The notes: generated by a model not told the origin, from the sequence alone. Shown: positions 7,200-16,422, counted from the first letter of the stretch. The stretch is 31,715 nt of DNA from Pontibacterium sp964228735 (GCF_964228735.1 NZ_CAXRBQ010000109.1:1-31715); one strand, 5' to 3'. Numbers and translations are program-made.

Positions 7200-8063
7200 T
7201 TAGTCTGTGAATACAACCGTGCGCTGCCCATTCAGGAACACACGTTTGTTGATGTGGTAACGCACTGCGTTGAACAGGGTGATACGCTCGATATCCTGCC
7301 CTTTCGCTACCAGGTCTTCCGGGTAGTGCGCGTGGTCAACCTGCTGGATACCCTGCGCAATGATCGGGCCTTCATCCAGGTCGTTGTTAACGTAGTGTGC
7401 GGTCGCACCTACCATCTTCACACCCTTCTCCCATGCTTGGTGGTAAGGACGTGCACCCTTGAAGCCCGGCAGCAGAGAGTGGTGGATGTTGATCGCTTTA
7501 CCATCCAGATATTCACACAGATCCGGTGACAGTACCTGCATGTAACGCGCCAACAGCACCAGCTCGATGTCGTACTCTTCCAGCAGCTTAACGATCTCCG
7601 CTTCCTGCTGTGGTTTGGTATCCGGAGTGATCGGCAGGTGGTAGTAAGGGATTCCGTGCCACTCGGCCAGGTGTTCCAGGTCCGGGTGGTTGGAGATGAT
7701 CACTGGTACTTCGATATCCAACTGACCGGTACGGTGGCGGTACAGCAGGTCGTTCAGACAGTGATCGTATTTGGACACCAGAATCGCCACGCGTGGACGG
7801 TGATCCGGTGCAGTCAGCTCCCACTCCATCTGGAATTCGTCAGCACGCGGCGCGAACTGTTCTGCAAACTGCTCTGCAGAGAACTCTTCAGACTGTGGGC
7901 GGAACTCGATACGGATAAAGAAGCGGCCTGCTTCACGGTCGTCGAACGAGTGAATCTCATCAACATAGTTACCGGCTTCTGCCATGTAGCGGGTTACCAC
8001 ATCAACGGTACCCAGCGTACTTGGACAGCTCGCGGTAAAGATCCAATTGGTCTTGGATTTCAT
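7200..8063 (-). CDS. purU: Formyltetrahydrofolate deformylase
   Basis: The 287-residue enzyme hydrolyses 10-formyl-THF to formate and THF. Residues 1-85 form an ACT-type regulatory domain. The rest is a formyltransferase-fold hydrolase with the NIHHSLLPGFKGA active-site segment and a later DEGPIIAQG, both diagnostic. Length is normal. The start is preceded by AGAGG. It is the last gene of the sarcosine operon, 89 bp after soxG with two hairpins in the gap, so its expression may be lower. Its role there is to keep one-carbon folates cycling while sarcosine oxidase loads THF with methylene groups. Identity is firm. Confidence 0.95.
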   Translation of the reverse strand: MKSKTNWIFTASCPSTLGTVDVVTRYMAEAGNYVDEIHSFDDREAGRFFIRIEFRPQSEEFSAEQFAEQFAPRADEFQMEWELTAPDHRPRVAILVSKYDHCLNDLLYRHRTGQLDIEVPVIISNHPDLEHLAEWHGIPYYHLPITPDTKPQQEAEIVKLLEEYDIELVLLARYMQVLSPDLCEYLDGKAINIHHSLLPGFKGARPYHQAWEKGVKMVGATAHYVNNDLDEGPIIAQGIQQVDHAHYPEDLVAKGQDIERITLFNAVRYHINKRVFLNGQRTVVFTD

Positions 8064-8082
8064 AGCAACCTCTCTAAGAATA

Positions 8083-8152
8083 GGGGCAGCACCGACAACG
8101 GCGCTGCCCCTCGATCTTGAAGCCTTAATTCTGAGAAAAGACTCTTCTCAGA
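8083..8152 (-). other. Two intercistronic hairpins between soxG and purU
   Basis: TCTGAGAA (8130-8137) pairs with TTCTCAGA (8145-8152) immediately after the soxG stop. GGGGCAGC (8083-8090) pairs with GCTGCCCC (8103-8110) just ahead of the purU ribosome site. No T-run follows either on the minus strand, so RNA processing, mRNA stabilisation or partial attenuation is more likely than full termination. Confidence 0.5.
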
Positions 8153-8833
8153 TCAGGCGTCTACAACCAGACCAAACTCACGGCTGGCATCCTGAATCCA
8201 CAGCCAGATGTAATCCGCAAAGCTGCGACGTACAACCAGTTCGAACTCAGTGTCGCCTTTACGACGGATCACGGCAGAGCTCTTGGCAAATACAGTGGAA
8301 ACCACTTTACCTACCGGGAACTCCTTCGGATGCAGATCCACCGGAGTACACTTCTTCAGCATCTCAACAACGTTTTCACCGGACAGTTCGTACACGGTGG
8401 AACCGCCGCTGCTGTTCACCAGAGAGTGGTGGCCGTTCATCTCGTCACGGAAACGGGTTTCCATTTCGAACGCTTTCTCACCCGGCACCAGGATCAGCCA
8501 CTCGTCTGGAGCGATCCAACGAACAGACACGTCGCCTGCTTCCACAGCGGTCAGCTTTGTCTGTGGCAGCTCAACACCCAGAACGTTCGCGGCAGATGCC
8601 ATCAGTTCAGCGTTGTTAGGGTTGCAACGCAGGGTCAGGTGACCCAGCAGTTTGTTCTCTTTGAAGCGGATGCCACCCTGACGTGGCCCCTGCTTCGCCA
8701 GAGATTCCAGTTCGACGTGGTGCAGTGGCGATTCGCCACGTACACCTGCATCCGCTGCCGGAATCTGGTTCATAACAACCGCTTTAGGCGTTGTTACTTC
8801 TTCTTCAGCTACAGCTACGTTCAGATCAGACAT
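8153..8833 (-). CDS. soxG: Sarcosine oxidase, gamma subunit
   Basis: The 226-residue small subunit of heterotetrameric sarcosine oxidase. It has the T-protein-like layout of SoxG, with SVRWIAPDEWLILVPGE (about 103-119), a serine-rich VNSSGGSTVYELSGENV segment and a C-terminal SFADYIWLWIQDASREFGL. It overlaps the 3' end of soxA by 8 bp, matching the usual soxBDAG order, and follows a GGGGAG ribosome site inside soxA. It probably helps form the cavity passing the methyl-derived carbon to THF. The N-terminal 30 residues are variable. Identity follows from sequence and operon position. Confidence 0.93.
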   Translation of the reverse strand: MSDLNVAVAEEEVTTPKAVVMNQIPAADAGVRGESPLHHVELESLAKQGPRQGGIRFKENKLLGHLTLRCNPNNAELMASAANVLGVELPQTKLTAVEAGDVSVRWIAPDEWLILVPGEKAFEMETRFRDEMNGHHSLVNSSGGSTVYELSGENVVEMLKKCTPVDLHPKEFPVGKVVSTVFAKSSAVIRRKGDTEFELVVRRSFADYIWLWIQDASREFGLVVDA

Positions 8834-11800
8834 TTTGACGCTCCCCTTTTGGATCCAGGAAGATCGGGCTACAAATTTCAGCTTCTACAGTACGGCCATC
8901 TGCCAATGGGTAGTAAACCTTCTCACCCATCTTATCCAGACCACCTTTCACGAAGCCCATGGCGATACTGCGACCGAGGCACGCACTCCAGTAACTGGAC
9001 GTGATGTGACCTACCATCGGCATCGGGATTGGCGCTTTAGGGTCGAATACACCCTGTGCGCCTTCCGGCAGTACCACGTTTGGATCTACAGTTTTCAGAC
9101 CCACCAGCTGCTTACGGTCAGGACGGACACAATCTTCACGTGCCATACCGCGCTTACCGATGAAGCTGAACGGTTTCTTCGGAGATACACACCAGCCCAT
9201 GCCCAGATCGTATGGGTGTACGGAGCCGTCGGTATCCTGACCTGCGATGATGAAACCTTTCTCTGCACGCAGAATGTGCATGGTTTCAGTACCGTATGGG
9301 GTCAGGTTGTACTTCTCGCCGTGCTCGAACAGTTTCTCCCAAACGTGCAGACCGTAGTTCGCCTGAACGTTGATCTCGAAGGACAGTTCGCCGGTGAAGG
9401 AGATTCGGAATACACGTGCCGGAACACTTGCAACGTTCATCTCGCGCCAGTCCATGAAACCGAAGTTCTCTTTGGACACATCGTAGTCGGTCAGCTCAGC
9501 CAGCAGCTTGCGGCTGTTAGGACCGGAGATGGTCATGGTTGCCCAGTGATCGGTTACGGTGTTGAAGTACACCTCCATCTCTGGCCATTCGGTCTGATGG
9601 TACAGTTCCAGCCATTCGTATACGCGTGCCGCACCGCCGGAGGTGGTGGTCATCACGAAGTGGTTCTCACCCAGGCAAGATGTAACACCGTCATCGAATA
9701 CCATGCCGTCTTCGCCACACATCAGGCCGTAACGACACTTGCCTACTGGCAGCTTCGCCCATGCGTTGGTGTACACACGACCGAGGAATTCACGCGCGTC
9801 TTTACCCTGGATGTCGATCTTACCCAGTGTAGATGCATCCAGGATGCCTACAGATTCACGGGTCGCCAGACATTCACGGTTCAGTGCGTCCTGCATGGAC
9901 TCACCCGCTTTCGGGAAGTACCAAGGACGTTTCCACTGACCTACATCCTCAAACTTCGCACCGTTTTCTACGTGCCACTTGTGCATCGCAGTGTAACGTT
10001 TCGGATCGAACAGCTCGCCACAGTCACGGCCTGCAATCGCACCGAAGGTTACCGGTGTGTAGTTCGGACGGAAGATGGTAGTACCGGTCTCAGGGATGGT
10101 CTGATTCAGTGCTTTCGCAGCGATCGCCATACCGTTGATGTTACCCAGCTTACCCTGGTCAGTACCGAAGCCCATGGCGGTGTAACGCTTCACGTGCTCG
10201 ATAGACTCGTAACCTTCACGACACGCAACTTCGATACCGGCTGCGGTTACGTCGGTCTGGTAGTCAACGAACTGTTTTGGCGCTTTAGACGTTGGCTTCA
10301 GGTGCGGAATGTGGAACAGGGTCATTGGGTTGCCCTCTTTCACCTCTTCCGCTTTTGGCAGAGATACTTCTGCCGCAGTCATACCCAGCTCAGCCAGTGC
10401 TTTCAGACCTGCATTCAGACCTTCAAACAGTGCGGTGCTGGTGCTGTAGCTACCGTTGATTGCGCCGGCAGTCAGCTGTTTCTGTACGGTAGGCCCAGGC
10501 AGGAAGCCAACCACGTCTTCGTTCCAAACCGGACGCGCGCCAGTGTGGCAAGACAGGTGGATAACCGGGCTCCAGCCACCGGAGGTCGCTACGGTGTCTG
10601 CATTCATCTTGGTTACGGAACCGTTTACACGGCTACCGTCTGCACTCAGTGGAGCGATGCTCACACCGGTCACACGCTTGCTACCGCTGACTTCGATTAC
10701 CGCAGAACCGGTGATCACATTCAGGCCACGCTGGCGCGCAGCAGATACACGGTCACCCTGTGGGTTCTGACGGGTATCAACGATCGCCGCAACTTTACGA
10801 CCGGCATCGTGCCAGTCCAGTGCCGCCTGGTAACCGGAGTCGTTGGTGGTCATCAGGACCAGCTCGTTACCCGGTACCACGCCGTAACGGTTGATGTACG
10901 TGGAAACAGCGTTTGCCACCATGCAACCCGGTACGTCGTTGTTTGCGTAAACCAGTGGACGCTCGTGTGCGCCGGTCGCCAGGATCACCCATTTCGCACG
11001 TACACGGTGCAGACGCTGACGCACCATACCTTCCGGTGCCTTGTCCGCGATGTGGTCGGTACGACGCTCGTGGATAGTCAGGAAGTTGTGATCGTGGTAG
11101 CCGTTCACAGTGGAACGCGGCAGCAACATTACGTCTTCGTAGCCGCTCAGCTCTTTCACCACGTCGCTTACCCATGCAGATGCAGCTTTACCGTCCAGGG
11201 ACTCTTTGCTGCTCAGCAGGCTGCCACCGAACTCCGCCTGTTCATCGGCGATGATTACACGTGCACCGCTGCGTGCTGCAGTCAGTGCTGCCGCCAGACC
11301 TGCAGGGCCCGCACCTACAACCAGAACGTCACAGTGCTGGTTGATCTTGTCGTACATGTCCGGATCGTTTTCCAGCGGAGAACGACCAAGGCCAGCAGCC
11401 TTACGGATCATGTTTTCGTAGGTGTGCCACAGAGACTGCGGGTACATGAACGTTTTGTAGTAGAAGCCAGGAGGCATCATGCTGCCACCGACTTTACCCA
11501 CGTAACCCATCAGGTCGTTATCAACGTTTGGCCAACCGTTGGTTGCGCCCGCTACCAGACCGTCGAACAGCTCCTGCTGAGTTGCACGTACGTTTGGTAC
11601 CTGAGTCGCTTCGGTTGCACCCAGCTGCAGAACCGCATTCGGCTCTTCCGCACCTGCGGCTACGATGCCGCGTGGACGGCTGTATTTGAAACTACGGCTT
11701 ACGATGTCAATACCGTTGGCCAGCATCGCAGATGCCAGGGTATCACCGTGGAAACCTTTAAATTTCTTGCCGTTGTAGGTAAAGGTCAACGGCTTGGAAC

Positions 11801-11843
11801 GGTCGATGCGACCTCCGCTCTGGAGGCGGTTTTTCTGTGTCAT
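8826..11843 (-). CDS. soxA: Sarcosine oxidase, alpha subunit
   Basis: The 1005-residue subunit is the usual length. From the N-terminus: a ferredoxin-like fold domain (about 10-90, TFTYNGKKFKGFHGDTLAS), an NAD/FAD-binding domain with DVLVVGAGPAGLAAAL (about 172-187) and a second dinucleotide region, then a C-terminal aminomethyltransferase (GCV-T-like) domain binding THF (about 600-1005, including TISGPNSRKLLAEL). It oxidatively demethylates sarcosine to glycine with H2O2 and 5,10-methylene-THF. I start at ATG 11843, which follows AGGAG and reads MTQKNRLQSGG; an upstream start at 11888 would run into soxD. It lies 13 bp after soxD and overlaps soxG. Confidence 0.96.
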   Translation of the reverse strand: MTQKNRLQSGGRIDRSKPLTFTYNGKKFKGFHGDTLASAMLANGIDIVSRSFKYSRPRGIVAAGAEEPNAVLQLGATEATQVPNVRATQQELFDGLVAGATNGWPNVDNDLMGYVGKVGGSMMPPGFYYKTFMYPQSLWHTYENMIRKAAGLGRSPLENDPDMYDKINQHCDVLVVGAGPAGLAAALTAARSGARVIIADEQAEFGGSLLSSKESLDGKAASAWVSDVVKELSGYEDVMLLPRSTVNGYHDHNFLTIHERRTDHIADKAPEGMVRQRLHRVRAKWVILATGAHERPLVYANNDVPGCMVANAVSTYINRYGVVPGNELVLMTTNDSGYQAALDWHDAGRKVAAIVDTRQNPQGDRVSAARQRGLNVITGSAVIEVSGSKRVTGVSIAPLSADGSRVNGSVTKMNADTVATSGGWSPVIHLSCHTGARPVWNEDVVGFLPGPTVQKQLTAGAINGSYSTSTALFEGLNAGLKALAELGMTAAEVSLPKAEEVKEGNPMTLFHIPHLKPTSKAPKQFVDYQTDVTAAGIEVACREGYESIEHVKRYTAMGFGTDQGKLGNINGMAIAAKALNQTIPETGTTIFRPNYTPVTFGAIAGRDCGELFDPKRYTAMHKWHVENGAKFEDVGQWKRPWYFPKAGESMQDALNRECLATRESVGILDASTLGKIDIQGKDAREFLGRVYTNAWAKLPVGKCRYGLMCGEDGMVFDDGVTSCLGENHFVMTTTSGGAARVYEWLELYHQTEWPEMEVYFNTVTDHWATMTISGPNSRKLLAELTDYDVSKENFGFMDWREMNVASVPARVFRISFTGELSFEINVQANYGLHVWEKLFEHGEKYNLTPYGTETMHILRAEKGFIIAGQDTDGSVHPYDLGMGWCVSPKKPFSFIGKRGMAREDCVRPDRKQLVGLKTVDPNVVLPEGAQGVFDPKAPIPMPMVGHITSSYWSACLGRSIAMGFVKGGLDKMGEKVYYPLADGRTVEAEICSPIFLDPKGERQNV

Positions 11844-11856
11844 TGCTCCGCTCCTC

Positions 11857-12141
11857 TTACTCAGCAACCACGGATGGCTGTTCGCCAATCAGGTAAACTT
11901 CTTTGATTTCGTAGGTCTGGGTGTCGCGCGTTACGTTGAAGAACTTACGACAACCGGCAGCGTGCACCCACATTTCGTGGTGCAGACCACGCGGGTTTTT
12001 ACGGAAGTAGAGGTATTCACCCCACTCCTTGTCGCTGCAAGCATCCGGGTCCAGCGGGCGCGCGATATGCGCCTGACCTGCTGCGTGGAACTCTTCCTCT
12101 TCCCGGTATTCGCCACAGTGCGGGCAGTAGATATGGTACAT
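11857..12141 (-). CDS. soxD: Sarcosine oxidase, delta subunit
   Basis: The 94-residue zinc-binding subunit begins MYHIYCPHCGEYREEEEF; CPHCG and the later HAAGC supply the metal ligands. GLHHEMWVHAAGCRKFFNVTRDT is replaced here by NPRGLHHEMWVHAAGC followed by RKFFNVTRDT, as in other SoxD proteins. It is 14 bp downstream of soxB and 13 bp upstream of soxA, with a good AGGGGAG ribosome site. Length and operon place are typical. Confidence 0.95.
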   Translation of the reverse strand: MYHIYCPHCGEYREEEEFHAAGQAHIARPLDPDACSDKEWGEYLYFRKNPRGLHHEMWVHAAGCRKFFNVTRDTQTYEIKEVYLIGEQPSVVAE

Positions 12142-12155
12142 GGTATTAACTCCCC

Positions 12156-13409
12156 TTAGTGCGCTACGCCAGCTGCGCCGTGCTCGTCGATCAGCGCGCC
12201 GTTGTGGAATCGGAACATAGAGAACGGTTTCGCCAGATCATGCATCTGGCCTTTCGCCAGAGATGCTGCAAAGACGTGACCAGACCCTGGAGTCGCCTTA
12301 AAGCCACCGGTACCCCAACCACAGTTGAAGAACAGGTTCTTGATTGGCGTTTCACTGATGATTGGACATGCATCAGGACAGGTGTCCACGATACCGCCCC
12401 ACTGACGGTTCATGCGTACACGGCTGAAGATCGGGAACATCTCAACGATCGCCTGCACAGTGTGCTCGATGGTTGGGAAGGAACCACGCTGACCGTAACC
12501 GGTGTAACCGTCGATACCTGCACCGATTACCAGGTCACCCTTGTCGGACTGGCTCACGTAACCGTGTACGTGGTTGGACATTACAACGGTGTCCAGAATC
12601 GGTTTGATCGGCTCAGATACCAGTGCCTGCAGCGGGTGAGATTCCAGCGGCAGTTCGAAACCGGCCATCTTCGCAACCACACTGGAGTTACCCGCTACGA
12701 CAGAACCTACGCGGTCTGCCATGATGTCACCGTAACGATTGGTTTTAACGCCAACAATGGTGCCATCTTCGATGATCAGGTCGGTTACTTCGGTTTTCTG
12801 GATCAGGTCTACACCGTGTGCGTCGGCACCACGTGCGAAGCCCCAGGCCACCGCATCGTGACGTGCAACACCGGCACGAGGCTGCCAGGATGCGCCCAGA
12901 ATTGGGTAACGGGTGTTCTCGGAGCAATCCATGTGAGGAACCAGTTCCTGCACACCTTTTGTATCCAGCACTTCACCGTCGATGCCGTTCAGACGGTTAG
13001 CGTTTACACGACGCTCGATGTCACGCATGTCCTGCAGAGTGTGGCCCAGGTTCAGTACGCCACGCTGGGAGAACATTACGTTGTAGTTCAGGTCCTGAGA
13101 CAGGCCTTCCCACAGCTTCATCGCGTGCTCGTACAGGTGAGCTGCTTCGTCCCACAGGTAGTTGGAACGTACGATGGTGGTGTTACGTGCGGTGTTACCG
13201 CCACCCAGGTACCCTTTTTCGATGACCGCTACGTTGGTCACACCAAATTCTTTCGCCAGGTAGTAGGCTGTTGCCAGACCATGACCGCCGCCACCGATGA
13301 TGATTACATCGTACTTCTTCTTCGGCGTAGGGTTACGCCAGGCGCGCTGCCAGTTTTCGTGATGGCTAAGACTGTGCTTGAACAGTCCGAAACCTGAATA
13401 ATGCTGCAT
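12156..13409 (-). CDS. soxB: Sarcosine oxidase, beta subunit
   Basis: The 417-residue FAD oxidoreductase subunit of the DAO family has its Rossmann motif at about 34-50 (DVIIIGGGGHGLATAYY) after the SoxB leader with HSLSHHENWQRAWR. Sarcosine is oxidised at the FAD, and electrons pass to the FMN shared with the alpha subunit. His184 in GVARHDAVAW likely corresponds to the covalent FMN-linking His of characterised beta subunits. Near the C-terminus, WGTGGFKATPGSG closes the flavin site. A GGGAG ribosome site precedes ATG 13409. It follows glyA by 58 bp and soxD follows by 14 bp. Length and motifs are complete. Confidence 0.95.
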   Translation of the reverse strand: MQHYSGFGLFKHSLSHHENWQRAWRNPTPKKKYDVIIIGGGGHGLATAYYLAKEFGVTNVAVIEKGYLGGGNTARNTTIVRSNYLWDEAAHLYEHAMKLWEGLSQDLNYNVMFSQRGVLNLGHTLQDMRDIERRVNANRLNGIDGEVLDTKGVQELVPHMDCSENTRYPILGASWQPRAGVARHDAVAWGFARGADAHGVDLIQKTEVTDLIIEDGTIVGVKTNRYGDIMADRVGSVVAGNSSVVAKMAGFELPLESHPLQALVSEPIKPILDTVVMSNHVHGYVSQSDKGDLVIGAGIDGYTGYGQRGSFPTIEHTVQAIVEMFPIFSRVRMNRQWGGIVDTCPDACPIISETPIKNLFFNCGWGTGGFKATPGSGHVFAASLAKGQMHDLAKPFSMFRFHNGALIDEHGAAGVAH

Positions 13410-13467
13410 CGTATCAGCTCCCGTTAAATGGGCGGCCAGTCCTGCCGACCGCCTCAGTTCTGTTCAA

Positions 13468-14730
13468 TTAGCGGTAAACAGGGTAGTCAGCGCACAGCGC
13501 TTTAACCTGCTCTTTAACTTCAGCGATCTTCGCTTCCAGAGCTTCCGGCTGGTTCAGTACGTCCAGCAGGTCAGCGATCCAGCCCGCCAGAGTACGGCAC
13601 TGCTCTTCTTTGAAACCACGGGTGGTTACAACCGGAGAACCGATACGCAGACCAGAGGTTACGAATGGAGACTGAGGATCGTTAGGCACCGCGTTCTTGT
13701 TCACGGTGATGTTCGCGCGGCCCAGGGCAGCATCTGCATCTTTACCGGTCAGCCCCTGCTTGATCAGGCTCAGCAGGAACAGGTGGTTCTTGGTGCCGCC
13801 GGAAACGATCTCGAAGCCACGCTCGATCAGCACTTCAGCCATCGCGTTAGCGTTCTTAACAACCTGCGCCTGGTACTCTTTGAATTCTGGATCCAGTGCT
13901 TCTTTGAACGCTACCGCTTTTGCCGCGATCACGTGCATCAGAGGACCGCCCTGACCACCAGGGAATACTGCGGAGTTGATCTTCTTCTCCAGCGCGTTGT
14001 CGCGGGAGATAATCAGACCACCACGTGGACCACGCAGGGTCTTGTGAGTCGTAGTCGTTACAACATCAGCGAACGGTACCGGGTTCGGGTACAGACCCGC
14101 AGCGACCAGACCGGCAACGTGTGCCATATCAACGAACAGATATGCGCCTACTTTGTCAGCGATCTCACGGAAACGCGCCCAGTCAACGATCTGGGAGTAA
14201 GCAGAGAAGCCCGCCACGATCATTTTTGGCTTGTGCTCAACAGCCAGTGCTTCAACCTGATCGTAATCGATCTCACCGGTTTCTTCGTTCAGACCGTACT
14301 GTACCGCGTTGTAGATCTTGCCGGAGAAGTTAACGTGAGAACCGTGAGTCAGGTGACCACCGTGCGCCAGGCTCATACCCAGTACAGTGTCGCCTGGTTC
14401 ACACAGAGACATATATACGGCTGCGTTCGCCTGGGAGCCGGAGTGTGGCTGCACGTTAGCGTACTCAGCACCAAACAGTTCTTTCGCGCGGTCGATCGCC
14501 AGCTGCTCAGCTACATCGACATGTTCACAACCGCCGTAGTATCGCTTTTCAGGGTAACCCTCAGCGTATTTGTTGGTCAGCACGGAACCCTGCGCCTGCA
14601 TAACGCGCGGGCTGGTGTAGTTTTCGGAGGCGATCAGTTCGATGTGCTCTTCCTGACGCTTTGCTTCCTGCTCCATTACCACCCACAGGGCATCATCGAA
14701 ACCTTGGATCTGATCATTCTTATTAAACAT
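13468..14730 (-). CDS. glyA: Serine hydroxymethyltransferase
   Basis: The 420-residue PLP enzyme interconverts glycine plus methylene-THF with serine plus THF. The PLP lysine lies in TTTTHKTLRGPRGG. SGSQANAAVY and VDMAHVAGLVAAG are standard family motifs. I start at ATG 14730, which has GAGGAGG (14736-14742) at proper spacing; the in-frame GTG at 14736 would overlap that site. It is first gene of the sox operon, so it probably serves sarcosine-derived glycine and methylene-THF, and a second housekeeping copy may exist elsewhere. A hairpin at 14740-14760 reaches into the ribosome site, suggesting translational control. Confidence 0.96.
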   Translation of the reverse strand: MFNKNDQIQGFDDALWVVMEQEAKRQEEHIELIASENYTSPRVMQAQGSVLTNKYAEGYPEKRYYGGCEHVDVAEQLAIDRAKELFGAEYANVQPHSGSQANAAVYMSLCEPGDTVLGMSLAHGGHLTHGSHVNFSGKIYNAVQYGLNEETGEIDYDQVEALAVEHKPKMIVAGFSAYSQIVDWARFREIADKVGAYLFVDMAHVAGLVAAGLYPNPVPFADVVTTTTHKTLRGPRGGLIISRDNALEKKINSAVFPGGQGGPLMHVIAAKAVAFKEALDPEFKEYQAQVVKNANAMAEVLIERGFEIVSGGTKNHLFLLSLIKQGLTGKDADAALGRANITVNKNAVPNDPQSPFVTSGLRIGSPVVTTRGFKEEQCRTLAGWIADLLDVLNQPEALEAKIAEVKEQVKALCADYPVYR

Positions 14731-14739
14731 TTGCACCTC

Positions 14740-14940
14740 CTCACCCGACTAATCGGTGAGTTACGTAATATCGGTTTTTAGTTGTTTTTTTCCTGGCTTT
14801 CTCTCGACTACTAAGAGGGAAAGTAATCAGGCCGGGAGGTAAACGCTGAACGGTGTTACTGGCTAGGAGCCCTACACGGGCGTGCTAAACAACTCCCACG
14901 CAATCGATATTATCGGGTCTCAGGGGGGCGGCTATGCTCG
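14740..14940 (-). promoter_or_regulatory. Structured leader upstream of glyA
   Basis: A hairpin at 14740-14748/14753-14760 (CTCACCCGA, loop CTAA, TCGGTGAG, one bulged base) touches the Shine-Dalgarno at 14736-14742. Further upstream an outer stem 14834-14838/14893-14897 (GGGAG/CTCCC) encloses short hairpins including GGCTAGGAGCC and CACGGGCGTG. I see no glycine- or THF-riboswitch consensus. A folded 5' leader is plausible, but its class is unknown. Confidence 0.4.
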
Positions 14941-15231
14941 AATACGTCTTGGTAATATCAATTTACGACAGGCGGTCTATTTAGTATGCGACACAGCCCC
15001 TGCTACACCCCGCACCGCCGCTGCTACCGCCAATTCTGGCGTGTAGCGACACATGACTACTCGATTGCGACGCTACAGATTAAATATGCACTCCAATACC
15101 AAGGTGTTTTCTGTATGCGTCATCTTTTTGCGCAACTCCGCACTCCATGCGACATATGCAAAACAATCCATTGCTCACAATAAAAAGCAGCGGTAGCGTC
15201 GATTTTTTTCAACCCAATTACTTGTAGCGCC
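14941..15231. other. Intergenic region between divergent glyA and EamA genes
   Basis: This stretch carries no coding sequence I can support. It contains a hairpin GCTACCGCC (15023-15031)/GGCG-T-GTAGC (15038-15047) and a distant inverted pair CGACGCTAC (15068-15076) and GTAGCGTCG (15193-15201), the latter followed by a T-run. Promoters for both flanking genes must lie here, but no clear sigma-70 pair stands out. Confidence 0.4.
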
Positions 15232-16107
15232 ATGACCACAAATACAGCCACCGTTGATAACGACTACCTGAAAGGATTCACCCTGGTTCTGCTTTCTGCC
15301 ATCGGCTACGGACTGCAACCGTTATTTACCCACGTTGCCTACAGCGACGGCGCCAGCCCTGTGGGCTTATTGGTGCTTCGTTTCCTCGCAGCGTCTTCGA
15401 TGATGTTTGTCTGGTTAAAGCTGCGGGGCTTTGAGATGCCACCGCTAAAACACAACCTGCAATACCTGCTGGTTGGCCTCGGATACTCAGGTGCAGCATT
15501 GGGTTACTACAGTGCCAGCCACAGCACGTCGGTCAGCCTGGCGGTGATTCTGATGTTCTCTTTCCCCGCATTTGTAGTGCTGTTTTCCATTGGGGTACTC
15601 AAGGAGAAAGCCACACCACTGAAGCTGGTCAGCGTGGCATTGGCGATTGGCGGTGTTGTTGTGGCGGTCGGCCTGGATATTCAGGGTGATAGCACCGGTG
15701 TGCTTTGGGCGTTGTTTGCAGCGCTGGCGTACGGGTCGGCTATTTTGTACGGCACCCATAAAGCCAGCCCGCTTTATCCGGCACAGTCTGCTTGCATGGT
15801 GCTGATCGGTTGTTTCCTGGGCGCGCTTGTCGTCAGCTCAATACAACCGACGCATTGGCCACAAACGGATGCAGGCTGGTTGTCGGTGGTAGGTCTGGCG
15901 TTGTTTGCAACCATCTTCCCGATCGCAACGTTTATCGCTGGTGCACCTAAGATTGGCGCATCGAACGCGTCCACCATCTCCACCATGGAACCGGTAGTCG
16001 CGGTGGCGATCGCCCTGCTCTTGATTGGTGAGCCGCTGAACACCGCAACCTTGATTGGTGGTGGGATGGTTATTCTGTCGGTGGTTTTGTTATCACGCTC
16101 TAAATAA
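15232..16107 (+). CDS. EamA/DMT-family membrane transporter
   Basis: The 291-residue inner-membrane protein has about ten hydrophobic helices arranged as two EamA repeats, the usual length of the drug/metabolite transporter superfamily. The second half ends STISTMEPVVAVAIALLLIGEPL, the characteristic EPxxA-GE motif. It probably exports or imports a small metabolite. It is transcribed away from glyA, with a poor Shine-Dalgarno before ATG 15232. A small hairpin follows the stop. Substrate cannot be read from sequence; location next to the sox operon does not prove a link. Confidence 0.85.
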   Translation: MTTNTATVDNDYLKGFTLVLLSAIGYGLQPLFTHVAYSDGASPVGLLVLRFLAASSMMFVWLKLRGFEMPPLKHNLQYLLVGLGYSGAALGYYSASHSTSVSLAVILMFSFPAFVVLFSIGVLKEKATPLKLVSVALAIGGVVVAVGLDIQGDSTGVLWALFAALAYGSAILYGTHKASPLYPAQSACMVLIGCFLGALVVSSIQPTHWPQTDAGWLSVVGLALFATIFPIATFIAGAPKIGASNASTISTMEPVVAVAIALLLIGEPLNTATLIGGGMVILSVVLLSRSK

Positions 16108-16109
16108 AC

Positions 16110-16126
16110 AGCCATTTACAATGGCT
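16110..16126 (+). terminator. Hairpin after EamA gene
   Basis: AGCCATT (16110-16116) pairs with AATGGCT (16120-16126) around loop TAC, just after the stop at 16107, followed by ATTTAATATT. It is a small A/T-flanked probable terminator. Confidence 0.55.
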
Positions 16127-16181
16127 ATTTAATATTAAAGCCGCCTGAATAGAAAATCCCCCTTCTAAATATCCGTGCAAT

Positions 16182-16208
16182 AAAAAAGGCCACCCTAATT
16201 GGGTGGCC
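16182..16208 (-). terminator. Intrinsic terminator on the minus strand
   Basis: The stem GGCCACCC (16188-16195)/GGGTGGCC (16201-16208) has loop TAATT. Six A's at 16182-16187 become U's on the minus strand. No minus-strand gene lies upstream, so it suggests an unannotated minus-strand transcript or a backstop against antisense reading into the EamA gene. Confidence 0.65.
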
Positions 16209-16356
16209 AAGCACATCCTTCACTGATGGATCGATATAGATCGATTTAAATACTAGCGATTGTTTTCAAGGCCTAGTTTCCTAAATACGCTGCCAGCGTT
16301 TTTATTTACGACAAGGCAAACCTCTGATTTTAAAGCCCCTACTTTTTCCTCCTCGC

Positions 16357-16422
16357 TCCCACGCTCTGCGTGGGAATGCATAGAATCCCCGCCATCTGCG
16401 GGTTCGCACGCAGAGCATGGGA
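16357..16422. repeat. REP-like palindromic element
   Basis: CCCACGC-TCT-GCGTGGG (16358-16374) is a perfect hairpin, and CCCGC-CATCT-GCGGG (16388-16402) a second. In addition 16357-16372 pairs with 16407-16422 at 15 of 16 positions. The CCCACGCTCTGCGTGGGAATGC form is familiar as a dispersed intergenic repeat in pseudomonads and relatives. Confidence 0.75.

Noticed and set aside
8835..11906. 1023-codon open frame antisense to soxA
   Set aside because: It mirrors the soxA codons, has no domain character, and lies opposite a full well-conserved gene; a codon-bias shadow.
12159..13397. 412-codon open frame antisense to soxB
   Set aside because: Same reason: it exactly shadows soxB and its product resembles no family.
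14740..14940. Glycine riboswitch before glyA
   Set aside because: The paired aptamer consensus (AGGCAAAAGGAC-type core) is not present on the minus strand.
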